NCBI GenBank assembly: GCA_027257055.1
Contig: JAPVLO010000044.1
Coordinates: forward strand, 4,836,001 to 4,900,000
Direction: 5' to 3'
From: Cephalopachus bancanus
Taxonomy: Eukaryota > Chordata > Mammalia > Primates > Tarsiidae
Length of the DNA: 64,000 bases
Made by a program: the position numbers and the translations under genes. A model generated the notes under the pieces. It had not been told where the DNA came from, did no database searches, and saw only the letters and a list, made by a program, of their open reading frames with translations. This document shows, piece by piece, positions 12,206-22,259 of this stretch (position 1 is its first letter; each line of letters starts with the position of its first letter).

Positions 12206-13334
12206 GTAGCTGTTTTGATCATTGTGCATTCCTATTTTTGGAGAGTGAAATCAGACTGACTGAGAACTTTGTGGTGTCTGTCCCCAGGGCATGGCTGGCC
12301 TGGGGCTGTTCTGCCTGAGGGAAGAAAGAAGCATCCCAAGGGGCTCACAAGCCCTGCTGGTGCCTGTTTCTGAGTCAAGCCCTGGGAAGAGACAGGGATT
12401 AAGACCCTGAGCATTGCATGTATTTCATAAACACACTATTAATAAGCAAAGTTCTTAAATACTCATAGACTGAGAAGATATCTCAGTGGTTCTAGGCGCC
12501 CCTAGTTTATGTCTGTGTCCTAGCATTCCATCAGGTTTAGCAATGGCCGCTCTGAAAAATATCCCATTTTGCACAATAAAATAAATGATTATGCAACGTA
12601 TATAGTTATTCACTGGGAAGTACGTTAATTTATTTTCACTGCAGAGTGAACAGGAGCTGTTTTAAATATGAGAACAGTAGGGTGGTAACTTCTTTGGGGC
12701 TCAAAATCTGATGTCAAGGCCCAAGGAGAAAGTCACCATTCCTCAATGAGCCCAGTACAGTGGCCATCCCTCTAATGAGAGGGCATATCATGAGAGGGGA
12801 ACTTCGTCTGTATTTCCTATATTTAGAGCTGATCTTTATGTAGAGTTTCCTGTATGAAAAATGCATTCTGCCTCTTGAAACAGTAGACTCACACCCTACA
12901 TCTGCGATGCTCAACCCTCTGCAAGGCCCTGCCTCTGAAGGCTGAGTGAATGGGGTGCCAGGATGAGCTTCTGGCTTTCTCTCTCTGCTAAGATTTGTAT
13001 CAGGTCAACCCCACTCTTCTGCACAGGGCTGCTGAGAGGCCCAAGCATGTTTTTCTGAGTGTCCAGTTGGTACTGCCTCTTGGCAGGGCTTTACATGTCT
13101 CTGCCTGTCCTGGTAGTCTCTGTTTCATCACAGAGCTGTGGATCCTTGGTCTCAAGGCCTGAGATAGATAATTTATAGAGTGCCACCCTGGGCTGAGCAC
13201 TGCTCCCGGAGCATGAGATCATCACATACTGTTTCCCACTCCCCCTCCCCCCATTCTGCAGAAAACTCACTCCCCTGTCCATCTTCTTGTCCTCACAAAT
13301 CCAGCTCAGCTCCCTCTCCTTTCCTTCGTTGCAG
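12206..13334. other. ABCC12 intron; nothing recognised
   Basis: A 1.1-kb intron. I see no gene, RNA or confident repeat. Confidence 0.55.
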
Positions 13335-13413
13335 GTACAATTTGGACCCATTTGAGAGTCACACCGATGAGATGCTTTGGCAGGCTCTGGAGAGAACGTT
13401 CATGAGAGACACA
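13335..13413 (+). CDS. ABCC12: ABCC12 exon: NBD2 helical subdomain
   Basis: The acceptor is CGTTGCAG before 13,335 and the donor is GTAGGT at 13,414. The 79 bp complete the split arginine codon and encode YNLDPFESHTDEMLW and the stretch to ERTFMRDT, the helical-subdomain segment after the Q-loop. It ends in phase 0. Confidence 0.93.
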
Positions 13414-14427
13414 GTAGGTCTCTGGGGTTGTTGAGAATGAGTCTGCTTCCCAACATCACAGCCCTAGATTCCTGGCCTAGGTTTAAATTTGAGAAGCACC
13501 TGGGCCAGCTCTTGGCCGGTTGTATTTGTGGGCACATAAGTCAGTAGAATACAATCCTTAGTTACTCTTATGATGAAAAGCAACAGTCAGATTCTGCAAT
13601 CTGGGCAAGAGCTCTACATGCATTATCTCACTTGGTCCTTACTACAGTGCGCTGAGGTTGGTACTCTTATCACTCATTTTAGATGCAGAAAGTAAAGCTC
13701 AGGGAAGTAGCACATCCAGGCTAGTGTGTAGCAGAAGAGAGACTTGAACTCAAGCCCATTGGATTCTAGCACAGATGGAATGCCCCACTACTCTGCCAGT
13801 GGGCTCATTTGCTTATCAGAACAGATTAGCTACAGAAAGTGAGGTGGTATGGGATGTACTGGGAGCGCCAAATATGGCTGTTGGAGGGGGCTGAGTCCTC
13901 TGTGGGGGGAACCCGTCCTATAAGAACTGCAGCTCCAGCTGGGTCAGCACAGGAGCATGGCCATCTCTGCTGCCCAAGGGCATGTTTTCCACAACTAAGT
14001 GAGCATTTCCCAAAGCCACTTTGACTTGTCTTGCTGGATAAGTCAGACCTTGTCTTATCCTCCCTTGATGACTAGAAACCTCTCCGATCCCTTCTCTATT
14101 TTGTCCATGGAAATAGCAATCCTGAAAGCCACTTCCACTTGTTTGTGTGTTCTCTGGAACCGCATGTGCGCTGTTTGCACTCTTCTGATGAGTTGGCTAC
14201 GGGGCGCTCTGAGTCATACTGTGATTTTAAATCATTAACGTCCGCCTATTCCCTGGCTTTTTCCTGATCCTGTTTGCAATATTGAAATGATTGTTGTTTC
14301 ACACTTTCTTCCCCACAGTAAAATAAAGCAAGCTGATGGATGCAAGGGAAGGGGGCAGTCAATATCGACGATGTAGGACAATTTTATAGATCATCAGCAC
14401 AAATGTAGCATTTTCTGTGTTTTATAG
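13414..14427. other. ABCC12 intron with one MIR
   Basis: Apart from a MIR near 13,610-13,800, nothing is recognised. Confidence 0.6.
13610..13800 (-). repeat. MIR (SINE)
   Basis: Reverse MIR pattern: ATTATCTCACTTGGTCCTTA, then ATTTTAGATGCAGAAAG and GAACTCAAGCCCATTGG near the right edge. Confidence 0.7.
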
Positions 14428-14541
14428 ATAATGAAACTCCCAGAAAAATTACAGGCAGAAGTCACAGAAAATGGAGAAAACTTCTCAGTAGGGGAACGCC
14501 AACTGCTTTGTATGGCCCGAGCACTTCTCCGTAATTCAAAA
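14428..14541 (+). CDS. ABCC12: ABCC12 exon: NBD2 signature motif
   Basis: The acceptor is TTTTATAG before 14,428 and the donor is GTAAGA at 14,542. The 114 bp are 38 codons, phase 0 at both ends. It encodes [20 protein letters not shown] and then [20 protein letters not shown]. This is the ABC signature, read as F-S-V-G-E rather than the standard L-S-G-G-Q. ABCC-family NBD2 signatures commonly vary here. Confidence 0.94.
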
Positions 14542-15059
14542 GTAAGAAAATAGCACAGAAAATGGATTGGTCAAATTCTGGATAGTTCCTGCAGCGCCAC
14601 TCAATCCAGGAGACAGAGCCACGTGTTTATCTTTCAGCAAAGAGAGAGCAATTGAGCCATTTAAAAACCGATCACTTTTTCTTAAGACAAAGTCGTGAAG
14701 GGTAAAAATTGAAAAATAACAGCCATTTACAGCTATAGCACCTTCCTCCCCTGAGCTTCCCTCTGGGAGGTCTTGCTTAGGTATTCACTCTGCTCTCATA
14801 AGTGGGTTGAGTTTGAAAAACCTGCCTCTCAACTTTTTTCCTTTGTCTCTGAACAATTCTGTGTGGTGATAAACTGTACCCAGGAATGCTAGGATATGTA
14901 AAATGTATACCTATTTTTCTTAGTGCCTTAGCCACTCTTACTTACTGATTCCAAGAAAGGATTACTGTTCCTTTAGAAATCCCCTTCTCATAGTCCTCAT
15001 CAAAAGTGTAACCCATTGTGTGTGTTCGCTAGACATGCGAATGTCAGGTGAAAGGGAGC

Positions 15060-15235
15060 CAGCATGTATTATGTTCCTACTGTGTCACTACACACTGCTA
15101 AGTGGTTTATGTGTCACCTGCATTTCATACTCATAATAAGGCCTATCTCCCTTTCACACACAAGAAAGCAAACCTCAGAGAATAAGTAACTGGCCAATGT
15201 CAAGCAGTGTTAGGATAAGTTCAAGGGCTCTGATT
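15060..15235 (-). repeat. MIR (SINE)
   Basis: Diverged reverse MIR: TACTGTGTCACTACACACTG, then AACCTCAGAGAATAAGTAAC. Confidence 0.6.
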
Positions 15236-15257
15236 TGTAAAACCAGATCAGTCCTAT

Positions 15258-15647
15258 GATAAGCAGAATAATATTCCCCCAGCGCCCAAGGATGCCCATG
15301 TCCTCATACCTGGAACCCGTGGGACTTAGAAGACGTGATTATGTTAAGGATCTTGAGATGGGAAATGTATCCTGGATATAAGTGGGCCTGCTGTATTCAC
15401 ACGGGTCTCTATAAGAAGGAGGCGGAAGAGTCAGAGAAAGAGATGCGATGCCAGGAAGGGCCATGGACCGCAGAATGCAGATGGCTCTAGAAACTGGAAA
15501 AGGCAAGGAAACACTGTCTTCCCTAGAGCTTGCAGAAGGATGCAACCCCAACAATACCTTGATTTTAAGATGTCTGACCTCCAGAACTGTAAGATAATAC
15601 TTTTGCATTGTTTTAATTTGTTATAGCAGCAATAGCAAATGAATATA
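15258..15647 (+). repeat. MLT1-type (MaLR) LTR, solo
   Basis: The left part has GGATGCCCATGTCCTCATAC, the middle AACTGGAAAAGGCAAGGAAA, and the right CCTCCAGAACTGTAAGATAA and AATTTGTTATAGCAGCAATAG. This is a typical MLT1-like LTR. The subfamily is not resolved. Confidence 0.65.
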
Positions 15648-15926
15648 AGTGCTGCTATTATACCTTATGCTGACTCATGTTAGCACAGTAGATAAAGCCT
15701 GCATGGCATTTCTTTCTGCCAGTTTGTGGGCTTAGAATAAACCATTTAAAAAGAGGTGTAAAGGAAATACAACCTTGTTCCTCCAGCAAGTCCCTGTGAG
15801 GAAGATGAAGATGGATATTTAGTTCATTACTTTTCTACTTTTCTTCTTTTTGCAAAATAGAGCCCAGACTATAAATTTCCCCCTGAGTACAGCTTTGTCT
15901 TAGTATGACTTTTGCTTCCCCGACAG

Positions 15927-16091
15927 ATCATTCTCCTTGATGAAGCCACTGCCTCCATGGACTCCAAGACCGACACCCTGGTTCAGAGCACTATCAAAGA
16001 TGCCTTCAAAGGCTGCACAGTGTTGGCCATTGCCCACCGCCTAAGCACGGTTCTCAACTGTGACCGCGTCCTGGTCATGGAAAATGGGAAG
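15927..16091 (+). CDS. ABCC12: ABCC12 exon: Walker B, D-loop and H-loop of NBD2
   Basis: The acceptor is CCCCGACAG before 15,927. The donor at 16,092 is GTGCAG, a poor consensus. The 165 bp are 55 codons, phase 0 at both ends. It encodes [13 protein letters not shown] (Walker B aspartate, catalytic glutamate and D-loop) and [11 protein letters not shown] (the H-loop histidine). All residues expected for an active ATPase site are present. Confidence 0.94.
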
Positions 16092-16199
16092 GTGCAGGAA
16101 GCTCTTGTTGGCTTCACCTCCCCAGAGACTTCAGGAATTTGGGCTTTCTGGTGGGTGGATATTTTCAGACAATTTCAGTTCTTCTTCTCTGATTTTCAG
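16092..16199 (+). other. ABCC12 last intron, 108 bp, open in frame
   Basis: A very short intron with donor GTGCAG and a strong acceptor (pyrimidine run then TTTTCAG). Its length is a multiple of three and it has no stop in the ABCC12 frame, so an unspliced transcript would add 36 residues between the H-loop and the C-terminus and keep the rest in frame. Confidence 0.9.
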
Positions 16200-16286
16200 G
16201 TGATTGAGTTTGACAAGCCCGAAGTCCTTGCTGAGAAACCAGATTCTGCGTTTGCGACATTACTAGCAGCAGAAGCTGGATTATGA
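16200..16286 (+). CDS. ABCC12: ABCC12 last coding exon: C-terminus
   Basis: The acceptor is GATTTTCAG before 16,200. Encodes 28 residues, [18 protein letters not shown] and then [10 protein letters not shown], then TGA at 16,284. This C-terminal end separates ABCC12 from ABCC11. Confidence 0.94.
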   Translation: MIEFDKPEVLAEKPDSAFATLLAAEAGL

Positions 16287-17085
16287 AGGTCCCAAGGCTG
16301 ATTTTAGAGGAGGAGGAGGCTGTGTGAGATGAGTAGGATGAGTCTGCGGGAGAAGGGCTGTCATCCCAGCAGGCAGCCCTGGCTCCAGTGCCTCCCACCC
16401 ATGGAGTACAGGCTGAGCTGGGGCAGAGGTTATCTCCCTGCCCCATACAGCCTGTGCCATTTCACCTCACTTGGCAGATTTGGGTTGGTTCTGGGTGGTG
16501 AACAGAGACAGACAAAGCTGATGGGTTAAAAACTGCCGTTCACCTCTTAAAAATCCCATGAGTCTCTCACGTGTCTCCACTAATACCACCCCAGCACCTG
16601 AGAATGGAGACACTATAGTTTTCAGTTAGAAACCGAAGTAAACAGAAAGGGAAGATGCCTAAGGATGAGGTTTACAAAGGTTTCCTTGCCTGTTATCGGA
16701 AAGAAAAGAGCAGTTTCCTTCCCATTTAACTCCTACTCACTTCAAGTGGTAACCACACAGATCTGTAGCATGAAAGAATGATTGCAGTATTTGGTCCAAA
16801 AAATTTTTAATCATAATTGTATGTTCCAATTGATCTATTAGACTAACCAGGAAAACAAAATGCTGGAGTTTCTCTATAAGTGACATTTTTATATCTTCTT
16901 TATTGGTCATTAAAACGCAGCAGGAAATTAAACTATCCTGACATGTTGCCTTGCAATTATTTTCCTGAAGATGTTCCAATTTCTGTACAATTTCCTCACA
17001 TAGACCCTTGTTGCCATCTCCCTTGACTCAGTAATAAACCCTCATGATTGCTTACCAAATAAAAGTCTTTCTTTCCAACCTCAAG
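16287..17085 (+). other. ABCC12: ABCC12 3' UTR
   Basis: Sequence after the stop codon up to the likely cleavage site, about 20-25 bases beyond the second AATAAA. The end point is inferred. No obvious repeat is inserted in it. Confidence 0.7.
17033..17063 (+). promoter_or_regulatory. ABCC12 poly(A) signals (two AATAAA)
   Basis: AATAAA at 17,033-17,038 and again at 17,058-17,063, with a T/G-containing stretch shortly downstream. They are the first clear signals after the stop codon. Confidence 0.75.
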
Positions 17086-18274
17086 GTTTGTCCTGATGGA
17101 TGCAGTAAAGATGTATTCCCAGTAGCCCCAGGAATGACGGCTGCTAATTCATGGTGACATTTGAGAAAAAAAAAAAAAAAGAAAGTCCAGCAGGCTCTCA
17201 TGTAGTACTTGCTAAGGGACACAATTAGCAGTTCTGGCTGTTTCTTATTCCTCTGTCATATTTCCAGTGAAGTGTCCAGGACTTACATTCCAGCCTCCAA
17301 CTGAGCTCTAGACACAGCTCAGGGAAATATGGTCAGTAAAGTTTTCATTAGACACCTCCTCCTAATTGCCCTTCTGAGTCTTGGTCACATTCTTGCCCAT
17401 CCTTCTAGATGTGGAGGAAGGCAGTGCCTGGCACATAGGAGCACTCAGGAAACACTTGTGGCAGGCTCAAATGACAGTGTCTGATGAACTTATTCAAACA
17501 CAGCTGTGGAACCCTCCCAGGTGCGTTTGCATGCTAAGAGCTTAATCTGAAGAGGCTGAGTTTTCCAACAGACAGGCCAACAACCAGCATCTCTAGGACT
17601 AGGGCGTGCGAGGTTTGCCTCCAATCAACATTCTCTGACTCTCTCCTGGCAGGGCCTGGGCAGGCGTCTGCCTGACCAGAGGTGAGGCAGGTGCACCTGA
17701 CCCAGTCCCGTGAGTCTTGTGAATGTGTTAATGGCCTGGCTCAGGTAGCTCCATAGCAATTGTGCATCAACTCAGAAGAATGTGGCTGAAAAGGACTTGG
17801 GCCAGGAGTTTTCTGGGCAGCTCCATGCCAAGTTTGGATCTTTCTATAAAGGGACACAGTGTATCTTTACATGATTTGAGGTTTCCCCATGGTGCCTGAC
17901 CCTGATTTGGGGTCATTAGTCCCACATACACACGACTCCAGAGCAACTATCCCAGGCTAAGTGTGGGTGTCGTCTTGACAGATGTGTGATGACGCCCTTG
18001 ATATGGCAACCAGGCTGGCAGTACCTGCTGGCTGTGGGAATCCATGCCAGTTGTGCAATGAGGGGGAGGGATGCTTTATTTTCTACCAACTTGGCACCAG
18101 CCAGACAATCAGTCTGTGATTTCAAGATGTTTTCATGAGGACAGGGATGGGCTGCAATGAACCCCGTTGCTCATTCACATGCATCGAAGGATGAATCACC
18201 TACAATTCATCCTACATTCTCTGCCTACACCCTTCTCAGCTTGGGCAGAAGAGGATACCAGCATTGATCCTGAC

Positions 18275-18460
18275 ATCTGATGAGAGCTTGCAATGTGCCA
18301 GGCACCGTGATAAGCATTTTTCCATGAATTATTTCACTGAATCCTCACCTTACCCCATGAGATGGGAACTGAGGCTCACTGAGATTAGTAACTGCACATG
18401 AAGAAAGGGACAGAGACAAGATTTGAGCCCTGACCAACCTGAATCTAGGGGCCATATTCT
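18275..18460 (-). repeat. MIR (SINE)
   Basis: Reverse MIR with AATGTGCCAGGCACCGTGAT, then CCCATGAGATGGGAACTGAG. Confidence 0.75.
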
Positions 18461-18729
18461 TGCCCCTGCACAATAGACCCCCTTCCCCTTGCAGAGACAG
18501 TGATGGTCATCAGCATCATGCACAGGAAGAGTGACTGCTGGAGGAATAGTTGTTTGCATGTGCAGCGACATGGAACCTGCTCGGTGAACCCCTCCTCCAC
18601 CCCATTCATTGCTGCCACTGCAATGTAAGCCAGGGAGAGTCTCTGTTGAATAACAGTCATTAGCCAGTATTCTCCAAAATACATGCTTAGTTAATTTAAT
18701 CCTCATCCTATCCCTGTGAGGTAGGTACC

Positions 18730-19106
18730 TGCTATGATCTGAATGTTTGTGCCCGCCTCCTCCTCGCCCCAGCCAAATTCATATGTTGAAACCTAATCAT
18801 CAGTGCAGCAGTGTTAAGAGGTGGGGCCTAAGGGAGGTGATTAGACCATGAGGGTAGAGTTCTCAGGAATGGGATCAGCACCTGGAGGGAGCTTCTCACC
18901 CCTTCTGCCATGTGAGGACACATAGAAGACAACATCCATGAAGAATGGGTTCTCACCAGATGCCACATCTGTTAGCACTGTGATACTGAACTCCCCAGCC
19001 TCCAGAACTGCAAGCAGTACATTTCTACATTTCTGTTTTTAAATAAGTTTGTTTATAAATTAACCCACTTGAGATATTTTGCTATATCAGCCCAGACTAA
19101 GATAGT
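18730..19106 (+). repeat. MLT1-type (MaLR) LTR, solo
   Basis: Starts TGCTATGATCTGAATGTTTG, has ATTCATATGTTGAAACCTAA and GAGGTGGGGCCTAAGGGAGG, then CCTCCAGAACTGCAAG, and ends near CAGACTAAGATAG. A MaLR LTR. Confidence 0.7.
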
Positions 19107-19107
19107 A

Positions 19108-19235
19108 CCAGTGTTACTGATGAGGAAGCTGAAGCACTGAGAAAGTAACTTGACCAAGGTCACCCTGCTAGTGAGATCTAAATCCAGGCAGATTGACTTT
19201 AAAACATGTGCTCTTAAATTCAATGTTAATACTGC
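19108..19235 (-). repeat. MIR (SINE)
   Basis: GATGAGGAAGCTGAAGCAC, then AAGGTCACCCTGCTAGTG: a reverse MIR core. Confidence 0.7.
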
Positions 19236-19299
19236 TGGAAACTTGAGATTCTTCTGGTGAGAAAGAGCAGTGTTCAAGGTTGTAAAGCCTGTGTATTGG

Positions 19300-19690
19300 T
19301 CAGGATAGACTCAGTTATGCTTCAGTAACAAGTGAACCCAGATCTCAGTGGTTTATTTCTTGCTCAGGTGAGCTATGGCTGTGTTTTTTATCCCCTTACT
19401 CTGCGACCCAGGCTGACAGCAGTCTCTGCTTGGAATATCACCAGTCTTGTGGCAAAGGACCGACAGATGTGGCAGTAATTGCTATGTGCCACTTTCCTCC
19501 AAGTTTCATGGGAAAACAAGTCACATGGCCACTCCTGAGTTCAACAGGGTGGGTCATGGTAGTGGTAACCCTCCTCTTAAAGGGAGGGGCACCACAAAGC
19601 ACAAGAAGCAAGTTTATCCCTCCAGAAAATTGTATAATCCTCCCCTTTGGAGGGGCAGCAAATATTTTGTATAATACTACAATCTACCAC
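19300..19690. repeat. Interspersed repeat, LTR-like, family not named
   Basis: TATTGGTCAGGATAGACTCA at the left, CTCAGTGGTTTATTTCTTGC, AAGTCACATGGCCACTCCTG and a tail near ATACTACAATCTACCAC match a repeat family I know by sequence but cannot name with certainty. Confidence 0.5.
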
Positions 19691-19810
19691 AGCCTGGGTT
19701 TGGGTCCTGGTTTGATACCAAGTGGCTGTGTGCTCTGAGAAAAGTAGCTTGCCCTCTCTGAGTCTCTATCTCCTCATCTATCAAATTTGGGGTTCAGACT
19801 TAGTGCTAAG
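19690..19810 (+). repeat. MIR (SINE)
   Basis: Forward MIR: GCCTGGGTTTGGGTCCTG, GGCTGTGTGCTCTGAG, then TATCTCCTCATCTATCAAAT. Confidence 0.7.
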
Positions 19811-20139
19811 GTTCTTTTTTAGTTCTGACATTAAATATAGGAGAAACAAAAAGGAGATATGAAAACAGTTTCTAGAGTATTAACTGTGGAATTTTAGTGC
19901 CCTTTAAATGCAATTAAATATTTTTCTTAAATGTTAAATTTGTGAAGTTGAACAAAGTTTAACCAAGTTTTGAGTCTTTCCTTAGTGTCTCCTTTGATGC
20001 TCATTAGGAAATAAAACATTCGTTGACATTTTATTCTCATTTATTTTGGTGCCAAAGCTTGGGTATGCTCTGATTTCATCTGCCTATTGGGTGATCTTAT
20101 GCTCAATGTTATGATTAGAACCTCTTGAATATCCTTAGA

Positions 20140-20350
20140 TATTTAGGTCACAGGCCAAATCCAGCTTGCTGCCTGTTTTTATAAATACAATTTCTCTGGA
20201 ATGCAACCATGCTCATTTGTTAATGCATTACCTGTGACAATTTTCACATTCCAAGCAGAGTTGAGTGATTGTGGCCAAATGAATACCCTCAAAACCCCAA
20301 GTATTTACTATCTTGGCCCTTTACGGAGAAAGTTTGCTGGCCCCTGGTTT
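20140..20350 (-). repeat. MER58-like hAT-Charlie DNA transposon
   Basis: The right edge reads GGAGAAAGTTTGCTGGCCCCTG, close to a hAT-Charlie terminal repeat. The inner part has a stretch resembling GGCCCTTTACGGAGAAAG. A better copy lies at 38,816-39,000. The family name is from memory. Confidence 0.6.
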
Positions 20351-21374
20351 TGGTCATTAGCGTGTGGTATGCTTCATGCTGGTTGTTGGGGTGGGATCTG
20401 GAAGACATTTCCATCAATTGTCTGGCCTGTTTGTGGTAACTGAAGCCATGGCAGCCTCTTTGTGACCAGGGAGGAGGTGGATAGGTGACTGGAGCACAGA
20501 TACTTGCTATGACACCGAGCTGCTGATTTACCAACCCTACAGTCACCCTACATCTTGTCTTGTTATAAGAGGATATATTTTCCTTATTGGTTAAGCCCGT
20601 TTGAGTTGGGCTTGCTGCTACTTGCAGCCACAAACATTGTAAATAATGCAGAAGATTTGTGCTGTTCTCCTTCCTGGGAAGATGCAATCCTCACATGAGA
20701 AAAAGAGAAATTTAGTCCCTGCCCTGGGGGTTACACTGTCTTCTCCCAACCTAGATGTGGCCTAAACGAGCATTAATTCATATCTGAGCAAGGGGGAGTT
20801 CCCGATTCTCTTCTCTCCCCAAAGCTGTAAGCTACTTATGAATACTTAGCTTGCCTTCCCTGCCTATAGCCCAGATCAGAAAGACTCAGAAAGAACTCAC
20901 AGATTTTATTTTTGCTATTCAAGTGAACAGATCTGAAATTGGCCCAGAATTGTTGGTAAAAATGTGAATGTTCTTTGCTAAGAGCTGGAATCACTTTGGC
21001 CAGTACAGCATGATTTAAAATGAATTGAAAAATGCAGGTCAGTTTGGGGTCAGAAGGACGATCAAAGAAATCACTTTTCTTTTGGCCCTGTGTAGAAGGT
21101 CACCTCTGGGTGAAGCCAAATCAAGCATTAAAGTCTTCAAATAAATGCTGATTTCCATGGAGAGGCACTGTCTGGCTTTGTGATGTACACGTTCACGGCT
21201 TCTTCTGAAAGCTTTCCTTATGCTGGGACCAGCATTCAAGGGCCAGACCAAGTCAGCTTCTGTTTTAGCACAAAATGTAGTGGCAGCTGGGTTGAACTTG
21301 ACCTCCAGTCTCTGAAGCTCTGGGCCTCCTTTACCTGGCAAAAATCACACCAAAAGAAACCTCAATTTGGTTTG

Positions 21375-21840
21375 CTTTAAATTTTTTTATTATGATAAAA
21401 CATATATAACAAAATTTTCCATTGTAACCATTTTAAGTGTACACTTTAGTGGCATTAAGTACATTCATATTGTTGTGCTACCATCACCACCGTCCGCCTC
21501 CAGATATTATTGTTCTCAAATGGAAACTCTATACTCATTAAACTCCCCCAGTCCTCCCCTCCCCTATCCCCTGGCACCTGCTATTCTACTTTCTATCTCT
21601 ATGAATTTGACTACTCAAGGTACCTCATGTAAGTGAAATCATGCAATATTTGTTGTGTCTGGCTTATTTCAGTTAGCATAATGTCTTCAAGGTTCTTCCA
21701 TATTGCGTGTATCAGAATTTAATTCCCTTTTAAGGTTATCCTAATAAGTGTGAAGTGATATCTCAATGTGGTTTTGATTTGTATCTCTCTAATAATTAAT
21801 GGTATTGCACATCTTTTCATGTGCTTATTGGCTTTGAATT
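21375..21840 (-). repeat. Old L1 (L1M-type) 3' fragment
   Basis: Reverse of an old L1 tail: ACCATTTTAAGTGTACAC, then GGCATTAAGTACATTC, TGTGCTACCATCACCACCG and ACTTTCTATCTCTATGAATT. It continues with reverse ORF2-type sequence (GTGAAGTGATATCTCAATG). Highly diverged. Confidence 0.65.
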
Positions 21841-21959
21841 TTTTAAAAGAGAAATTTACACAATCCCTCTTGCAAGGTCTAATCTTTAATATAGCATTCT
21901 TGAATGAATATTTCTATGTCAGCATTAACAGGAATTTAGAGATTATAATTATTAGCTTT

Positions 21960-22250
21960 GGGCTAAGCACCTGGTATACATTATGTCATTAAGTTTTTAA
22001 AACAGTGCATGAGGTGGGAATGATTCTTCCTATTTGCGCAGGGAGATTGTGTGCCTTCCCAAGGTTACCCAGATGGTGGTGGAGGAAACTAGATTCTTAC
22101 CCCGGAGCTGGCTCTTTTAGTCCAATCTCTTCACTTTACAGATTAGGAGACTGAAGTCCAGAGAGCCTAAACCTGGTCCAACGTCATCCAAATACTGGTA
22201 AGAGGAGGATTAGAATCCTGAATCCCAGTTTAGTGCTATGTCCATGATGC
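21960..22250 (-). repeat. MIR fragments
   Basis: Two reverse MIR-like cores in a row, the second reading TTTACAGATTAGGAGACTG followed by GTCCAGAGAGCC. Confidence 0.55.
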
Positions 22251-22259
22251 CACATCGTA

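Larger units (their letters stand above)
14542..15926. other. ABCC12 intron with MIR and MLT1-like LTR
   Basis: Contains a MIR near 15,060-15,235 and an LTR near 15,258-15,647, both listed. The rest is unassigned. Confidence 0.6.
1..17085 (+). other. ABCC12: ABCC12 (MRP9) gene, 3' portion: last nine coding exons, introns and 3' UTR
   Basis: Seen: nine plus-strand exons with AG/GT borders join without a frame break into 402 codons and a TGA at 16,284-16,286. The product covers the end of the second membrane domain and a complete second nucleotide-binding domain of an ABCC-family transporter. The C-terminus (…LLAAEAGL) and residues throughout match ABCC12 as I recall it, not its tandem neighbour ABCC11, whose C-terminus differs. 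Known: ABCC12 is an ABC transporter of about 1,360 residues with two membrane and two ATP-binding domains; its substrate is poorly defined and its transcripts are often alternatively spliced. In human, ABCC12 lies next to ABCC11. The earlier exons lie upstream of this window. No stop or frameshift is seen in the nine exons, so this part looks functional. Several residues differ from human, so this is an orthologue from another primate. Confidence 0.92.
17086..21370. other. Intergenic, downstream of ABCC12; old repeats only
   Basis: A 15-base A run at about 17,167, then unassigned sequence to about 18,270. MIRs, an LTR, an unnamed repeat at 19,300-19,690, and a hAT copy at 20,140-20,350 are listed where clear. 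The part 20,700-21,370 is unassigned. No gene is supported. Confidence 0.6.

Noticed and set aside
15912..16286. One continuous 124-codon reading frame at the ABCC12 3' end as a single exon
   Set aside because: It spans a consensus-type GT…AG intron (16,092-16,199) whose encoded residues do not match the ABC family. I report it as a possible retained intron, not as the normal exon.
1..16286. Assignment to ABCC11 instead of ABCC12
   Set aside because: The C-terminus, linker and loop sequences fit ABCC12. ABCC11 has a different C-terminus and differs at many of these positions.
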